From a bacterium (GTDB lineage Bacteria > Zhuqueibacterota > Zhuqueibacteria > Residuimicrobiales > Krinioviventaceae): a stretch of DNA of 9,142 nucleotides. Position 1 is the stretch's first letter; the number at the start of each line of letters is the position of its first letter. The stretch covers positions 1 to 9,142 of the forward strand of contig JAJRST010000170.1 of the NCBI GenBank assembly GCA_024278645.1. The letters are read 5' to 3'. The notes under the pieces are model-generated. The model did not search any database and had not been told where the DNA came from. It worked only from the letters and a program-made list of their open reading frames with translations. The position numbers and the translations under genes were made by a program. This document shows, in pieces, positions 1 to 6,419 of the stretch.

Positions 1-203
1 CCCACGGTTTCGGCAACGGCATCCACGGAAAATCGGGGACCGTTCACGGCGACGACCGTCAGACATACGCCGTCGACGGCTATGCTGTCGCCGATTTTAA
101 CGTCCTGCATGATGTGCGAAGCTTCGATTTCAAAAGAGAGTCCGTCACCCCTGCTTTGCAAAGTACGAATACGCCCGACTTGTTCTACCAGACCCGTGAA
201 CAT
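1..203 (-). CDS. ribE: Riboflavin synthase alpha subunit, N-terminal part (truncated by window edge)
   Basis: Riboflavin synthase dismutates two 6,7-dimethyl-8-ribityllumazine molecules into riboflavin and 5-amino-6-ribitylaminouracil, the last step of riboflavin synthesis in the cytosol. The 67 complete codons present begin with the family's hallmark start MFTGLVEQVG. They continue with GDSIAVDGVCLTVV at about residues 38-51 and FSVDAVAETV at about 58-67, both typical of the first lumazine-binding barrel. The full protein is normally about 200 residues, so two thirds lies outside the window. The ATG is 5 bp after the ribD stop, and its Shine-Dalgarno sequence GGAGAAG (214-220) lies inside the last ribD codons. 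The two genes are therefore probably co-transcribed and translationally linked. Called ribC in Bacillus naming. The identification is firm. Confidence 0.95.
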   Translation of the reverse strand, partial: MFTGLVEQVGRIRTLQSRGDGLSFEIEASHIMQDVKIGDSIAVDGVCLTVVAVNGPRFSVDAVAETV

Positions 204-208
204 GCGAC

Positions 209-1342
209 TTAAACTTCTCCACTGGCTTTTTTAAAGAAAGCGCTGATCATAAAATCGCTTTTCAATCGCTTGATCTTCAGACCTTCCAATTCAATGGCCG
301 AGTTAATATTGCGGATGCCGAGGTCGCCAATAGCGTCGACGCCGCTGCCCAAAAGTTTCGGCGCAAAAAAGATGACGATTTCATCGGCGTTGCCGCTTTT
401 CAGACATTCGGTGTGCACGGTGCTGCCGCCCTCGACCATGACGGAGGCAATGCCCAGTTCTCCCAGCTTTTTCCATAAAACGCTTTGCGGCGCCCAACCC
501 CGATCATCCGCATCCAGAACCAGCACAATGGAGCCCCGCTCGACGATCCGGGTAATTTTTTCTTTGGAGGCAAGATTGGTGGTCACGATAATCGTCTTGT
601 TGGGGCTCTCGTCGGCCAGGACGTTGGCATCCAACGGAACGCGAAGCTGACTGTCAAGCACGATTCGTTTCGGAGAAAATCCCTTGGTCTTGCGTACGGT
701 GAGATGCGGATCGTCGGCGAGCACCGTTCCAATGCCAACCATAATGGCGTCAAATTGAGCGCGCAATTTATGCGACATGACGCGGGAATCCTCGCCCGTC
801 ACCCATTTGGAATGGCAGGTGCTGGTGGCGATTCTGCCGTCCAGCGTTTGCGCCAGCTTTAGCAGGATATAGGGTTTGCCGGTGCGGATGTGTTTGAAAT
901 AACCGCGATTCAATGCCCGGCTTTTATCGTCAAGAACATTTTCAACGACCGATATGCCTTTGGAGCGCAAAAAATTGATGCCGCTGCCGTTGACCAACGG
1001 ATTCGGATCTTTTACGGCAATGACCACGCGAGAGATTCCCGCTTCATAAATGCGCTCGGTGCATGGGCCGGTCTTGCCGGTATGGTTGCATGGTTCAAGC
1101 GTGACGTAGAGCGTGGCGCCGAGAGCATCATCGCCGGCGGCGTTCAATGCATTGACTTCGGCATGCGCCTGACCGAACGCCTGGTGATATCCTTCTCCGA
1201 CAATTTTGCCATCCTTGACGACGACAGCGCCGACCATCGGATTCGGGCTTGTATGCCCGCGTCCTTTTTCAGCGAGGGTGAGCGCGCGCTTCATAAACGA
1301 TATATCTGCTTCCGAAGCGCCGTTCTGATTTTCATTTGACAA
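209..1342 (-). CDS. ribD: Bifunctional RibD: diaminohydroxyphosphoribosylaminopyrimidine deaminase / 5-amino-6-(5-phosphoribosylamino)uracil reductase
   Basis: RibD carries out the second and third steps of riboflavin synthesis: deamination of the pyrimidine made from GTP, then NADPH-dependent reduction of the ribose side chain. The N-terminal deaminase (about residues 14-150) shows TSPNPMVGAVV at 31-41, the zinc ligand and catalytic pair HAE at 60-62, and the two PC ligands at 84-85 and 93-94. The reductase (about 155-370) shows LLKLAQTLDGRIAT at 160-173, the DAIMVGIGTVLADDP stretch at 198-212 and VEGGST at 303-308. The length of 377 residues is normal for the fusion. The chosen start is TTG, supported by AAAGGCGG six bases upstream. 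An in-frame ATG at 1294 (residue 17) is the alternative, but would leave an unusually short N-terminus. It lies just downstream of an intrinsic terminator, so it probably has its own promoter, and it runs into ribE. Confidence 0.95.
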   Translation of the reverse strand: MSNENQNGASEADISFMKRALTLAEKGRGHTSPNPMVGAVVVKDGKIVGEGYHQAFGQAHAEVNALNAAGDDALGATLYVTLEPCNHTGKTGPCTERIYEAGISRVVIAVKDPNPLVNGSGINFLRSKGISVVENVLDDKSRALNRGYFKHIRTGKPYILLKLAQTLDGRIATSTCHSKWVTGEDSRVMSHKLRAQFDAIMVGIGTVLADDPHLTVRKTKGFSPKRIVLDSQLRVPLDANVLADESPNKTIIVTTNLASKEKITRIVERGSIVLVLDADDRGWAPQSVLWKKLGELGIASVMVEGGSTVHTECLKSGNADEIVIFFAPKLLGSGVDAIGDLGIRNINSAIELEGLKIKRLKSDFMISAFFKKASGEV

Positions 1343-1348
1343 AAGTAG

Positions 1349-1356
1349 CCGCCTTT
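1349..1356 (-). promoter_or_regulatory. Ribosome binding site supporting the TTG start of ribD
   Basis: The minus strand reads AAAGGCGG, six bases before the TTG at 1342. No ATG in the ribD frame occurs until residue 17, where the upstream sequence (CGGAAG, about 12 bases away) is a weaker site. This favours TTG as the true start. Confidence 0.55.
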
Positions 1357-1390
1357 ATTAATTCCCTGCCTGCTTATGCTCTCGCCTGAC

Positions 1391-1422
1391 AAAAAATAGC
1401 CCTAAAAGTAGACTTTCAGGGC
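1391..1422 (-). terminator. Rho-independent terminator downstream of the BNR-protein gene
   Basis: Read on the minus strand, GCCCTGAAAG (1413-1422) pairs with CTTTTAGGGC (1399-1408) to give a ten-base-pair stem with one G-U pair and the loop TCTA. It is followed directly by TATTTTTT (1391-1398). It lies about 100 bases after the stop of the BNR gene and about 50 bases before ribD. It therefore marks the end of the operon that starts at 6242 and separates it from the riboflavin genes. Confidence 0.85.
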
Positions 1423-1524
1423 GAAGCATAATCCATGATATTACAAAATACATAAACCCAGCCAACAAGGCATTCATTCCAATTGGAAGCTAAATTTAAC
1501 TATAAAAGCGTCGCAAAGCAAGAA

Positions 1525-2637
1525 TTATTTCAATTGCCAGTGCGTGCCCATCAGACTTGTTTTTTCGCCGGGCTTGTCAATTTGATAATAGACCGTATAA
1601 ATGGAACCGTCGTCAAGCTGCACCGACGCCGGATAGCCGAGATCGCCGTTTATGGCGCCTTGAATGGTGATTTCGTTTTCGATATCCCATGTCTTGCCGC
1701 CGTAATGGCTGAGGCAGGCTCTTTCGCTAAACGGCGGACGACGCACGCCATAAGTGACCAGCAAGCGACCGTCGTTTAATTTTATGAGATGCGGCGGATA
1801 GCCCCATATCGGCGTTTTGTGCGCCGTTGTCCAGGTTCTGCCGCCGTCAAAGCTTTCGGTTTGCAGCATATAGTATTGCGAGCGATCATCCCTGGGCTGC
1901 GAGCGAATCATGGCGATCAGGGTGTCGCCCGTGGTCTGTACAACGTGCGGCTCCCACTGCCATCTCGGCGAATCCCCGGGCGCAAACGGTATTTTCGCGA
2001 TGAGCCGCCAGGAGCGACCGTCGTCGTCCGACTCTTCGACGCCGATAAATTTGTCGCCGTCGTGATCCGCGGAACCGACAATCAACAATCGGCCGTCGGT
2101 CAACTCGATGGGGCCGTGCGGCGCCGAAACGCGGTGCTTGACCGGCTTTTCCCACGTTTGACCGTTGTCGACAGATCGGCGCATCCAGTTGCCCAGCCAA
2201 TATTTGCGCGTTTCCGGCCCAAGCTTGTCGGCATGGCGCCGCCAGGACGGATTTTTTTGGTAATACTTTTCACGATCAAAAGCCAGCGATGTGAACCAGT
2301 TCACCAGCAGCGTCCCTTTTGAGGTTTGAATGATGCCGGCGTCGCGGTCGTCGAGCGGCGTGTTATTGATGGTCGTCGGCTCGCTCCATGTACGGCCGTT
2401 GTCCCTGCTGCGCACCATTTGCACCACGCCAAAGGGACAGACGTGCGCATCGCGGTCGCCGGAAAAGACGACCAGGAGTTCGCCGCTTTGCGTTTTGGCG
2501 ATGGTCGGCCAGCCAATATAACGATCCTTTTGTTTGCAGAGAACTTTTGTTTCCAGGATTTCGTAATTCTGCGCCTTTGCCGTAAAAAGCATGGCTAAAA
2601 TCATAACAGTCGCGGCAACAGTTTTTTTCAATCGCAT
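1525..2637 (-). CDS. Exported BNR/Asp-box repeat protein, sialidase-like six-bladed propeller
   Basis: The first 22 residues form a classic signal peptide (basic MRLKK, hydrophobic core, AKA cleavage before Q23), so the protein is exported. Five Asp-boxes of the S-x-D-x-G-x-T-W type are visible at residues 77-84, 155-162, 203-210, 262-269 and, degenerate, 310-317. Their regular spacing is that of a sialidase-fold beta-propeller. WEPHVVQ (228-234), an Arg at 245, Arg299/300 and DLGYPASVQLDDG (332-344) sit roughly where GH33 sialidases place their Glu, second and third Arg, and Tyr. The first catalytic Arg (the FRIP motif) is absent: the equivalent region reads YIGWPTI (40-46). A glycoside-acting enzyme or binding protein is likely, but true sialidase activity is doubtful. 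It has a strong Shine-Dalgarno sequence, AAAGGAG, six bases before the ATG. It is the last gene of the operon, 20 bp after the MBL gene. Confidence 0.85.
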   Translation of the reverse strand: MRLKKTVAATVMILAMLFTAKAQNYEILETKVLCKQKDRYIGWPTIAKTQSGELLVVFSGDRDAHVCPFGVVQMVRSRDNGRTWSEPTTINNTPLDDRDAGIIQTSKGTLLVNWFTSLAFDREKYYQKNPSWRRHADKLGPETRKYWLGNWMRRSVDNGQTWEKPVKHRVSAPHGPIELTDGRLLIVGSADHDGDKFIGVEESDDDGRSWRLIAKIPFAPGDSPRWQWEPHVVQTTGDTLIAMIRSQPRDDRSQYYMLQTESFDGGRTWTTAHKTPIWGYPPHLIKLNDGRLLVTYGVRRPPFSERACLSHYGGKTWDIENEITIQGAINGDLGYPASVQLDDGSIYTVYYQIDKPGEKTSLMGTHWQLK

Positions 2638-2657
2638 TTAAAGCTCCTTTTAGAAAG

Positions 2658-3371
2658 TTATCGCCATTGCATCAACGCTTCGTTCAACGCCTGCTCCACG
2701 CGGCGGCGCGGTTTGTAGAAATAGATCAAGCCGTGTCCCGGCAGCATCACATCCGTATCCATTTTGGCAAACCGCCGCAATGATCGGATGTAAACTTTTT
2801 TATTGAAATCGATGGAGCCGTCCCAGCCAAAGTCACCGACAAGCAAGGTGCCAATGACGTCGCCGCTGACGACGATGCGCTTGCCCTCATGGTCGAAAAA
2901 ATAGGCCGTGCACCCCATGGTGTGACCGGGCAGATGCACGGCCTTTACACGCACGCCAAGTAAATCGACCGTCTGGTCATCCTCGATCACTTTATCCACC
3001 TGGCACGGCTGAAAGGTTTTGTGATATAAATAGCCGCAGCAGCGCTCATCGCCGGCGGAGATTGCATCCGCCGTCTCCCGGTTGGCAATTAATGTGACGC
3101 CCTTCTGCTTCAAAAGATGCGCCGCGCCGGCATGATCAAGATGCGCGTGCGTTAAAAAGCAATATTTGACGTCGTCGATCGACAGTCCCCAATAGGCCAT
3201 ATTGTCGACAACCTGCTCAAGGGTGTCGCCGCAGCCGCAATCGAACATGATCAGACCATTATCCGTTCGAAGGATGTAGCTGTTGGCGTCGTTGAACAAC
3301 GCATCGTCAAGGTAATGGGTCAGACCATTGATGTCGCCGCCGACCTGGTAAAGATTTTTAAAAATTTGCAC
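2658..3371 (-). CDS. MBL-fold (metallo-beta-lactamase superfamily) metallo-hydrolase, glyoxalase II-like
   Basis: The protein has all metal-binding motifs of the superfamily: HAHLDH at residues 75-80, HLPGHT with the ligand His150, SGD with the bridging Asp171, and PGH with His213. It has no signal peptide, so it probably works in the cytosol on a hydrolysable ester, thioester or lactone. The substrate cannot be inferred from sequence. At 237 residues it is about the length of a single-domain glyoxalase II-like enzyme. Several cysteines (45, 47, 111, 112, 123) are notable but fit no known motif. The start is GTG, preceded by AGAGGTG (3374-3380) with rather short spacing. The next in-frame Met is at residue 42, after the first strands of the fold, so GTG is preferred. 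It lies 46 bp after the PAP2 gene and 20 bp before the BNR gene, consistent with one transcript. Confidence 0.9.
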   Translation of the reverse strand: MQIFKNLYQVGGDINGLTHYLDDALFNDANSYILRTDNGLIMFDCGCGDTLEQVVDNMAYWGLSIDDVKYCFLTHAHLDHAGAAHLLKQKGVTLIANRETADAISAGDERCCGYLYHKTFQPCQVDKVIEDDQTVDLLGVRVKAVHLPGHTMGCTAYFFDHEGKRIVVSGDVIGTLLVGDFGWDGSIDFNKKVYIRSLRRFAKMDTDVMLPGHGLIYFYKPRRRVEQALNEALMQWR

Positions 3372-3373
3372 AG

Positions 3374-3380
3374 CACCTCT
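3374..3380 (-). promoter_or_regulatory. Ribosome binding site supporting the GTG start of the MBL-fold gene
   Basis: The minus strand reads AGAGGTG two bases before the GTG at 3371. The match to the 16S rRNA tail is good but the spacing is short. It is the only reasonable initiation site, because no in-frame Met occurs near the N-terminus. Confidence 0.5.
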
Positions 3381-3417
3381 GTCTTTATGGTTCTTTCATG
3401 TTTACGGTAAAACAGCA

Positions 3418-4212
3418 TCAGAAAACAATTGTCACTCCAAGCATCAGCGGCCGATCCGGCGAATTGGCGACGGAAAAAGAAGCCGCACTTTTCTTGTGCA
3501 GCTCCGGGATAAAATAGCCGACAGCGCCGCCCACAAGAGCGCCGACAATGACATCCGTGGGAAAGTGACGGCCGGCGCTCACCCGCGCATAGGCCACGAC
3601 CGAAGACAAGGTCAGAGAGCCGGCCCACACATAAGGACGCCAGCGCGATTCGGGATAGTAATCGCCGAACACTTTTGCGAAAAATACAGCGCCGGCAAAA
3701 GAGATCGATGTATGCCCGGAAAAAAAAGATTTGCGCGTATCCCTGGCCATCTTGTCGTGCAGGGAGACGTCGGGGTTGTAAGCGTACGGCCGGATTCGCC
3801 TGACGCTGACTTTGGTCAGCTCGGTCGCCACGCCGGCAACGGCCATGGTCTCCAGGTAAAGCCGACCGATCGTCCAGGCGTCGTTCCGCATTTTTGCGTC
3901 AGCCATAAATGCAAGGGGCGCCGCCAGGCACAGACGCAGTCCCCAATCGCTGATATCCGCAGCAAGCGTCGAGTTGTTATAGGTCGCCGGGCGATCAAAC
4001 CTGTTTATATTATCGCGATCGAGGGCGGCTATTTGCTGTTCGGTGAGCGGCTCGATGTTTTTGTCCAGATGCAAGGCGCCCAGTCCGCCGGCAAGCGAAG
4101 CGCCCAGAATGATATTATCCGTGGCGCTGTATTCCCGATATGGAGATTGTGCGAACGTTGTGGCGGTTAAAAGCATTATCGTCAAGAGGATTAAAAAAGT
4201 TAAAAATCGCAT
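3418..4212 (-). CDS. Exported PAP2-superfamily phosphatase
   Basis: A signal peptide (about residues 1-22, ending TTFAQ) is followed by a PAP2 acid-phosphatase domain. The three motifs are present: KX6RP at K134-P142 (KVSVRRIRP), SGH at 165-167, and RX5HX3D at R210, H216 and D220 (ARVSAGRHFPTD, with Ala for the usual Ser). These are the residues of a vanadium-haloperoxidase-type active site that forms a phospho-histidine. Family members dephosphorylate phosphatidic acid, phosphatidylglycerophosphate, undecaprenyl pyrophosphate or similar lipids on the periplasmic side. The exact substrate here is unknown. The ATG overlaps the stop of the SpoIIE gene in TAATG, with AAGG eight bases upstream. 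This start puts a signal peptide at the very N-terminus, whereas a longer in-frame reading from 4359 would bury it and overlap the neighbour by about 150 bp. The protein ends in a beta-strand-like PLMLGVTIVF. Confidence 0.9.
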   Translation of the reverse strand: MRFLTFLILLTIMLLTATTFAQSPYREYSATDNIILGASLAGGLGALHLDKNIEPLTEQQIAALDRDNINRFDRPATYNNSTLAADISDWGLRLCLAAPLAFMADAKMRNDAWTIGRLYLETMAVAGVATELTKVSVRRIRPYAYNPDVSLHDKMARDTRKSFFSGHTSISFAGAVFFAKVFGDYYPESRWRPYVWAGSLTLSSVVAYARVSAGRHFPTDVIVGALVGGAVGYFIPELHKKSAASFSVANSPDRPLMLGVTIVF

Positions 4213-6242
4213 TACATTGCCTTTTTTGCTTTTATGACCAGAAATGTGACGTCGTCTTTCTGCGGCCTTCCTTCCGCCCAATCCCGTCCCGCCTGGACCA
4301 ATCGATCTATGATTTCCGAGGGTGAAAGGGTCGCCGACTCTATGAATACTTTTATACACCTCTCCTCGCCGAAAAGCTCGTTGTCGTTGTTGAACATTTC
4401 CGGCAAGCCGTCGCTCATGAACAGCAGCACATCGTTCTCCCGCAGTTCGACCCGCGCCGTATCATAAGAAAAACCGGTAAAGCTGCCCAGCGGCACGCCT
4501 CTTAACTCCAGCGTTTCGAGCGTATGCGACGCCGCGCGATAAACCAGTGGGAACGGCATGCCTGCCGCCGAAATTTCCATGCTTCTGCCACGAATGTGCG
4601 CGAGGGAAAGCGCCATATAGAGATGGCCGAAGTTCATCTCCTTCAAAATGGGCGACATGCGTTTGAGTATCGCCGCGGGCTCATCTTCGCCGGCCAATGA
4701 TTTAAACAAACTTTTGGCCGCCGTGACCACGGATCCGGCCTGCATCCCGTGGCCGGTGGCGTCGCCGAAAGTAATGGAGAGATCGCCATTTTCGTGCAGA
4801 ACAAAGTCATAATAATCGCCGCCGACCTCCGTCGCCGTCTGCATAAAAGCGGCCAATTCGATTTCTTGCATCTGCGGAAGCTGTTCCGGCAGCATGGCAA
4901 GCTGCAGCGCACGCGCTTCCTCCAGCTCGCGTGTTTTGCGTTCGTTTTCCGCTTGCAGCCTGGCGCGCTCCACCTCCTGCTTGACGGTTTTTTCGGAAAG
5001 CAACCGTACCTGGACAAGCTGCTTTTGCAGGTTCTTGCTTATGTTGGCAAAATTGGAGCTGAGAAAAATGGACATCATCACCGCCGGGGAAAGCATGGAA
5101 TAGTAAAGCAGCGGGAAAGTGATGAAATCCCATATCGGCGGGATGAGTGAAAAAATGGGTAGAATTCGCAAAATGACAATAACGGCAAACGGAAACAGGC
5201 CTCCCAAAATCAACCAAGTGTTTTCATAGAGCAATGCCCGTTTTTTCAATCGAACGGCAATAATGACGCGCAATATTTCGATCATGCAAAGAGCCATAAA
5301 CAAAAGCAATAACGACGCTTTAATATCCGGCGTTTTCCATTCCACCAAAACAATGAGCAGCCCCATGACGAGAAGAGCATAAAAAGATTTCGGCTTTTTT
5401 GCATAGACAAGCAGGTAGACAATACGAACCGCCGTCAACGTAAAGGCAACGGCGGCGATATTGGTCAGTCGCAAATTAACGATAAACTGATGCGGATCGG
5501 TATAGAAATAATTCTCAAAACGCAAGTAGCTGAGAAAGGCCCAGACGAGAGTCAAAATGGCGAAATAAAGGTTTGGCTTGAACGAACGATAAAAGAAAAA
5601 CAGCATTAAATGAATAAAGCCAAAAGTAGAAAAGATGCCGATGAGCAGCATTTGATGCGCAGTGGCCTGGCTCTGCTTTTTTCTTTGCTCGTCCACAAAT
5701 TGTCTCGGATCGCCGATGACGAATCGCAGTTGCGGCGACAGATTCATCACCAGCGGCTCCCTGAAAATAAAGCAGGAGCGACGGACGGCGAGTATATGGC
5801 GAGAGTGGCCGTCGACGATGTCGTCATTCGGTAAAAAGATGATCAATCGAATTTGCGGAAATTCGTCCGAGATGATCGGCTTTTCTTCCTCCTTGTCGAC
5901 GCCGACGCGACCGATGCGGCCGACAAAACGGCCATCCAGGTACATTTCCAGCGCTCCTATTTGCCAGACCCTAATAGCCAGGGTTTTATTCCACAGCGTC
6001 GTGTCGACAAAAATGGTGTAGCGGCTCCAGAAAATATTTTGCAGCGAGTCCTTTGGGAAATGATCCAGGGGCAGGGTCAGCCAGGAGGAGTCGTCATAAT
6101 CGACGGCAGCCCAACGGCTATCGTCGCCAGTGGCAAACTTGTATTCATTGGCCGTCTCAACGGCGACGGAATCCGCCGCAGCGACAAAACCGGCAAGCAA
6201 AATGAGAAAGGATACAAAAAGCAACTGTGCCCGTTCATGCAT
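4212..6242 (-). CDS. Membrane-anchored SpoIIE-type PP2C serine phosphatase with extracytoplasmic beta-sandwich and seven TM helices
   Basis: This is a receptor-like phosphatase of 676 residues. In order it shows a signal peptide (about 1-22), then an extracytoplasmic domain (about 30-190) whose W-x-x-x-D-Y-D-D-S-S-W start and LEMYLDGRFVG at about 97-107 resemble the sugar-binding jelly roll of GH2 enzymes. About seven hydrophobic helices follow (about 195-395), then a charged coiled coil (about 400-448) and a SpoIIE/PP2C catalytic domain (about 455-672). The metal-binding acidic residues are visible in EVGGDYYDF, FGDATGHGM, SDGLPEMF and KDDVTFLVI. Such proteins usually dephosphorylate a STAS-domain anti-sigma antagonist or a similar partner in response to an external signal, but no STAS or RsbW-like gene is in the window. 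The ATG is the only possible start before an in-frame stop 16 bases upstream, and its Shine-Dalgarno sequence is poor. It is the first gene of the operon and is translationally coupled to the PAP2 gene. Confidence 0.9.
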   Translation of the reverse strand: MHERAQLLFVSFLILLAGFVAAADSVAVETANEYKFATGDDSRWAAVDYDDSSWLTLPLDHFPKDSLQNIFWSRYTIFVDTTLWNKTLAIRVWQIGALEMYLDGRFVGRIGRVGVDKEEEKPIISDEFPQIRLIIFLPNDDIVDGHSRHILAVRRSCFIFREPLVMNLSPQLRFVIGDPRQFVDEQRKKQSQATAHQMLLIGIFSTFGFIHLMLFFFYRSFKPNLYFAILTLVWAFLSYLRFENYFYTDPHQFIVNLRLTNIAAVAFTLTAVRIVYLLVYAKKPKSFYALLVMGLLIVLVEWKTPDIKASLLLLFMALCMIEILRVIIAVRLKKRALLYENTWLILGGLFPFAVIVILRILPIFSLIPPIWDFITFPLLYYSMLSPAVMMSIFLSSNFANISKNLQKQLVQVRLLSEKTVKQEVERARLQAENERKTRELEEARALQLAMLPEQLPQMQEIELAAFMQTATEVGGDYYDFVLHENGDLSITFGDATGHGMQAGSVVTAAKSLFKSLAGEDEPAAILKRMSPILKEMNFGHLYMALSLAHIRGRSMEISAAGMPFPLVYRAASHTLETLELRGVPLGSFTGFSYDTARVELRENDVLLFMSDGLPEMFNNDNELFGEERCIKVFIESATLSPSEIIDRLVQAGRDWAEGRPQKDDVTFLVIKAKKAM

Positions 6243-6419
6243 AAAAGTACCGCGATATCAGGAATGAGACAGATTTATCAATGTTTACAGACCTTTCGTT
6301 TAGCAACGAATATTTTTGTGAAATCATTCCTTGAATGATAACGGAGACGCTGTATTTACGCTGCTATCAGGACGCAAGGAATTATACTTTAAAAATCAGA
6401 TAATCGGCGACTGGTTTTT
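6243..6419 (-). other. Non-coding gap between thrC and the SpoIIE operon, with several dyad symmetries
   Basis: This AT-rich 177-bp gap should contain the end of the thr transcript and the promoter and 5' leader of the SpoIIE operon. Visible structure includes a perfect 7-bp hairpin (6323-6329 with 6333-6339, loop CTT). An 8-bp long-range inverted repeat (6326-6333 ATTCCTTG with 6375-6382 CAAGGAAT) cannot form together with that hairpin. A 6-bp hairpin (6295-6300 with 6305-6310) is followed by a T-run on the plus strand. I could not pick out a convincing sigma-70 promoter or a strong minus-strand terminator. Confidence 0.5.
6323..6339. repeat. Perfect inverted repeat in the leader of the SpoIIE operon
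   Basis: ATCATTC (6323-6329) and GAATGAT (6333-6339) are exact reverse complements separated by CTT. In minus-strand RNA the hairpin is followed by TTCACAAAAA, not a U-run, so it is not a standard terminator. It could be an operator or leader hairpin, or chance. Confidence 0.45.

Noticed and set aside
1341..1348. Bacteroidetes-type -7 box (TAnnTTTG) near the ribD start
   Set aside because: It overlaps the start codon, lacks a -33 element, and other genes here have strong Shine-Dalgarno sequences unlike Bacteroidetes.
1477..1488. Perfect 12-bp palindrome TTCCAATTGGAA after the BNR gene
   Set aside because: It lies in a 3' untranslated stretch upstream of a terminator, has no second copy in the window, and could be chance.
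4213..4359. N-terminal extension of the PAP2 protein by 49 residues
   Set aside because: It would overlap the SpoIIE coding region by about 150 bp and place the signal peptide inside the protein. The ATG at 4212 has a Shine-Dalgarno sequence and a TAATG junction.
6243..6290. Sigma-70 promoter TTGATA with a -10 near GATATC upstream of the SpoIIE gene
   Set aside because: The -35 box is good but the -10 matches poorly at any sensible spacing.
6295..6317. Plus-strand terminator-like hairpin (TTCGTT/AACGAA followed by TATTTTT)
   Set aside because: The stem is only six base pairs and A-T rich, and no plus-strand gene precedes it.
6385..6419. Minus-strand terminator directly after thrC
   Set aside because: The best pairing is AACCAG with CTGATT, with one mismatch and an eleven-base loop. 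This is too weak to call, even though a T-run follows.
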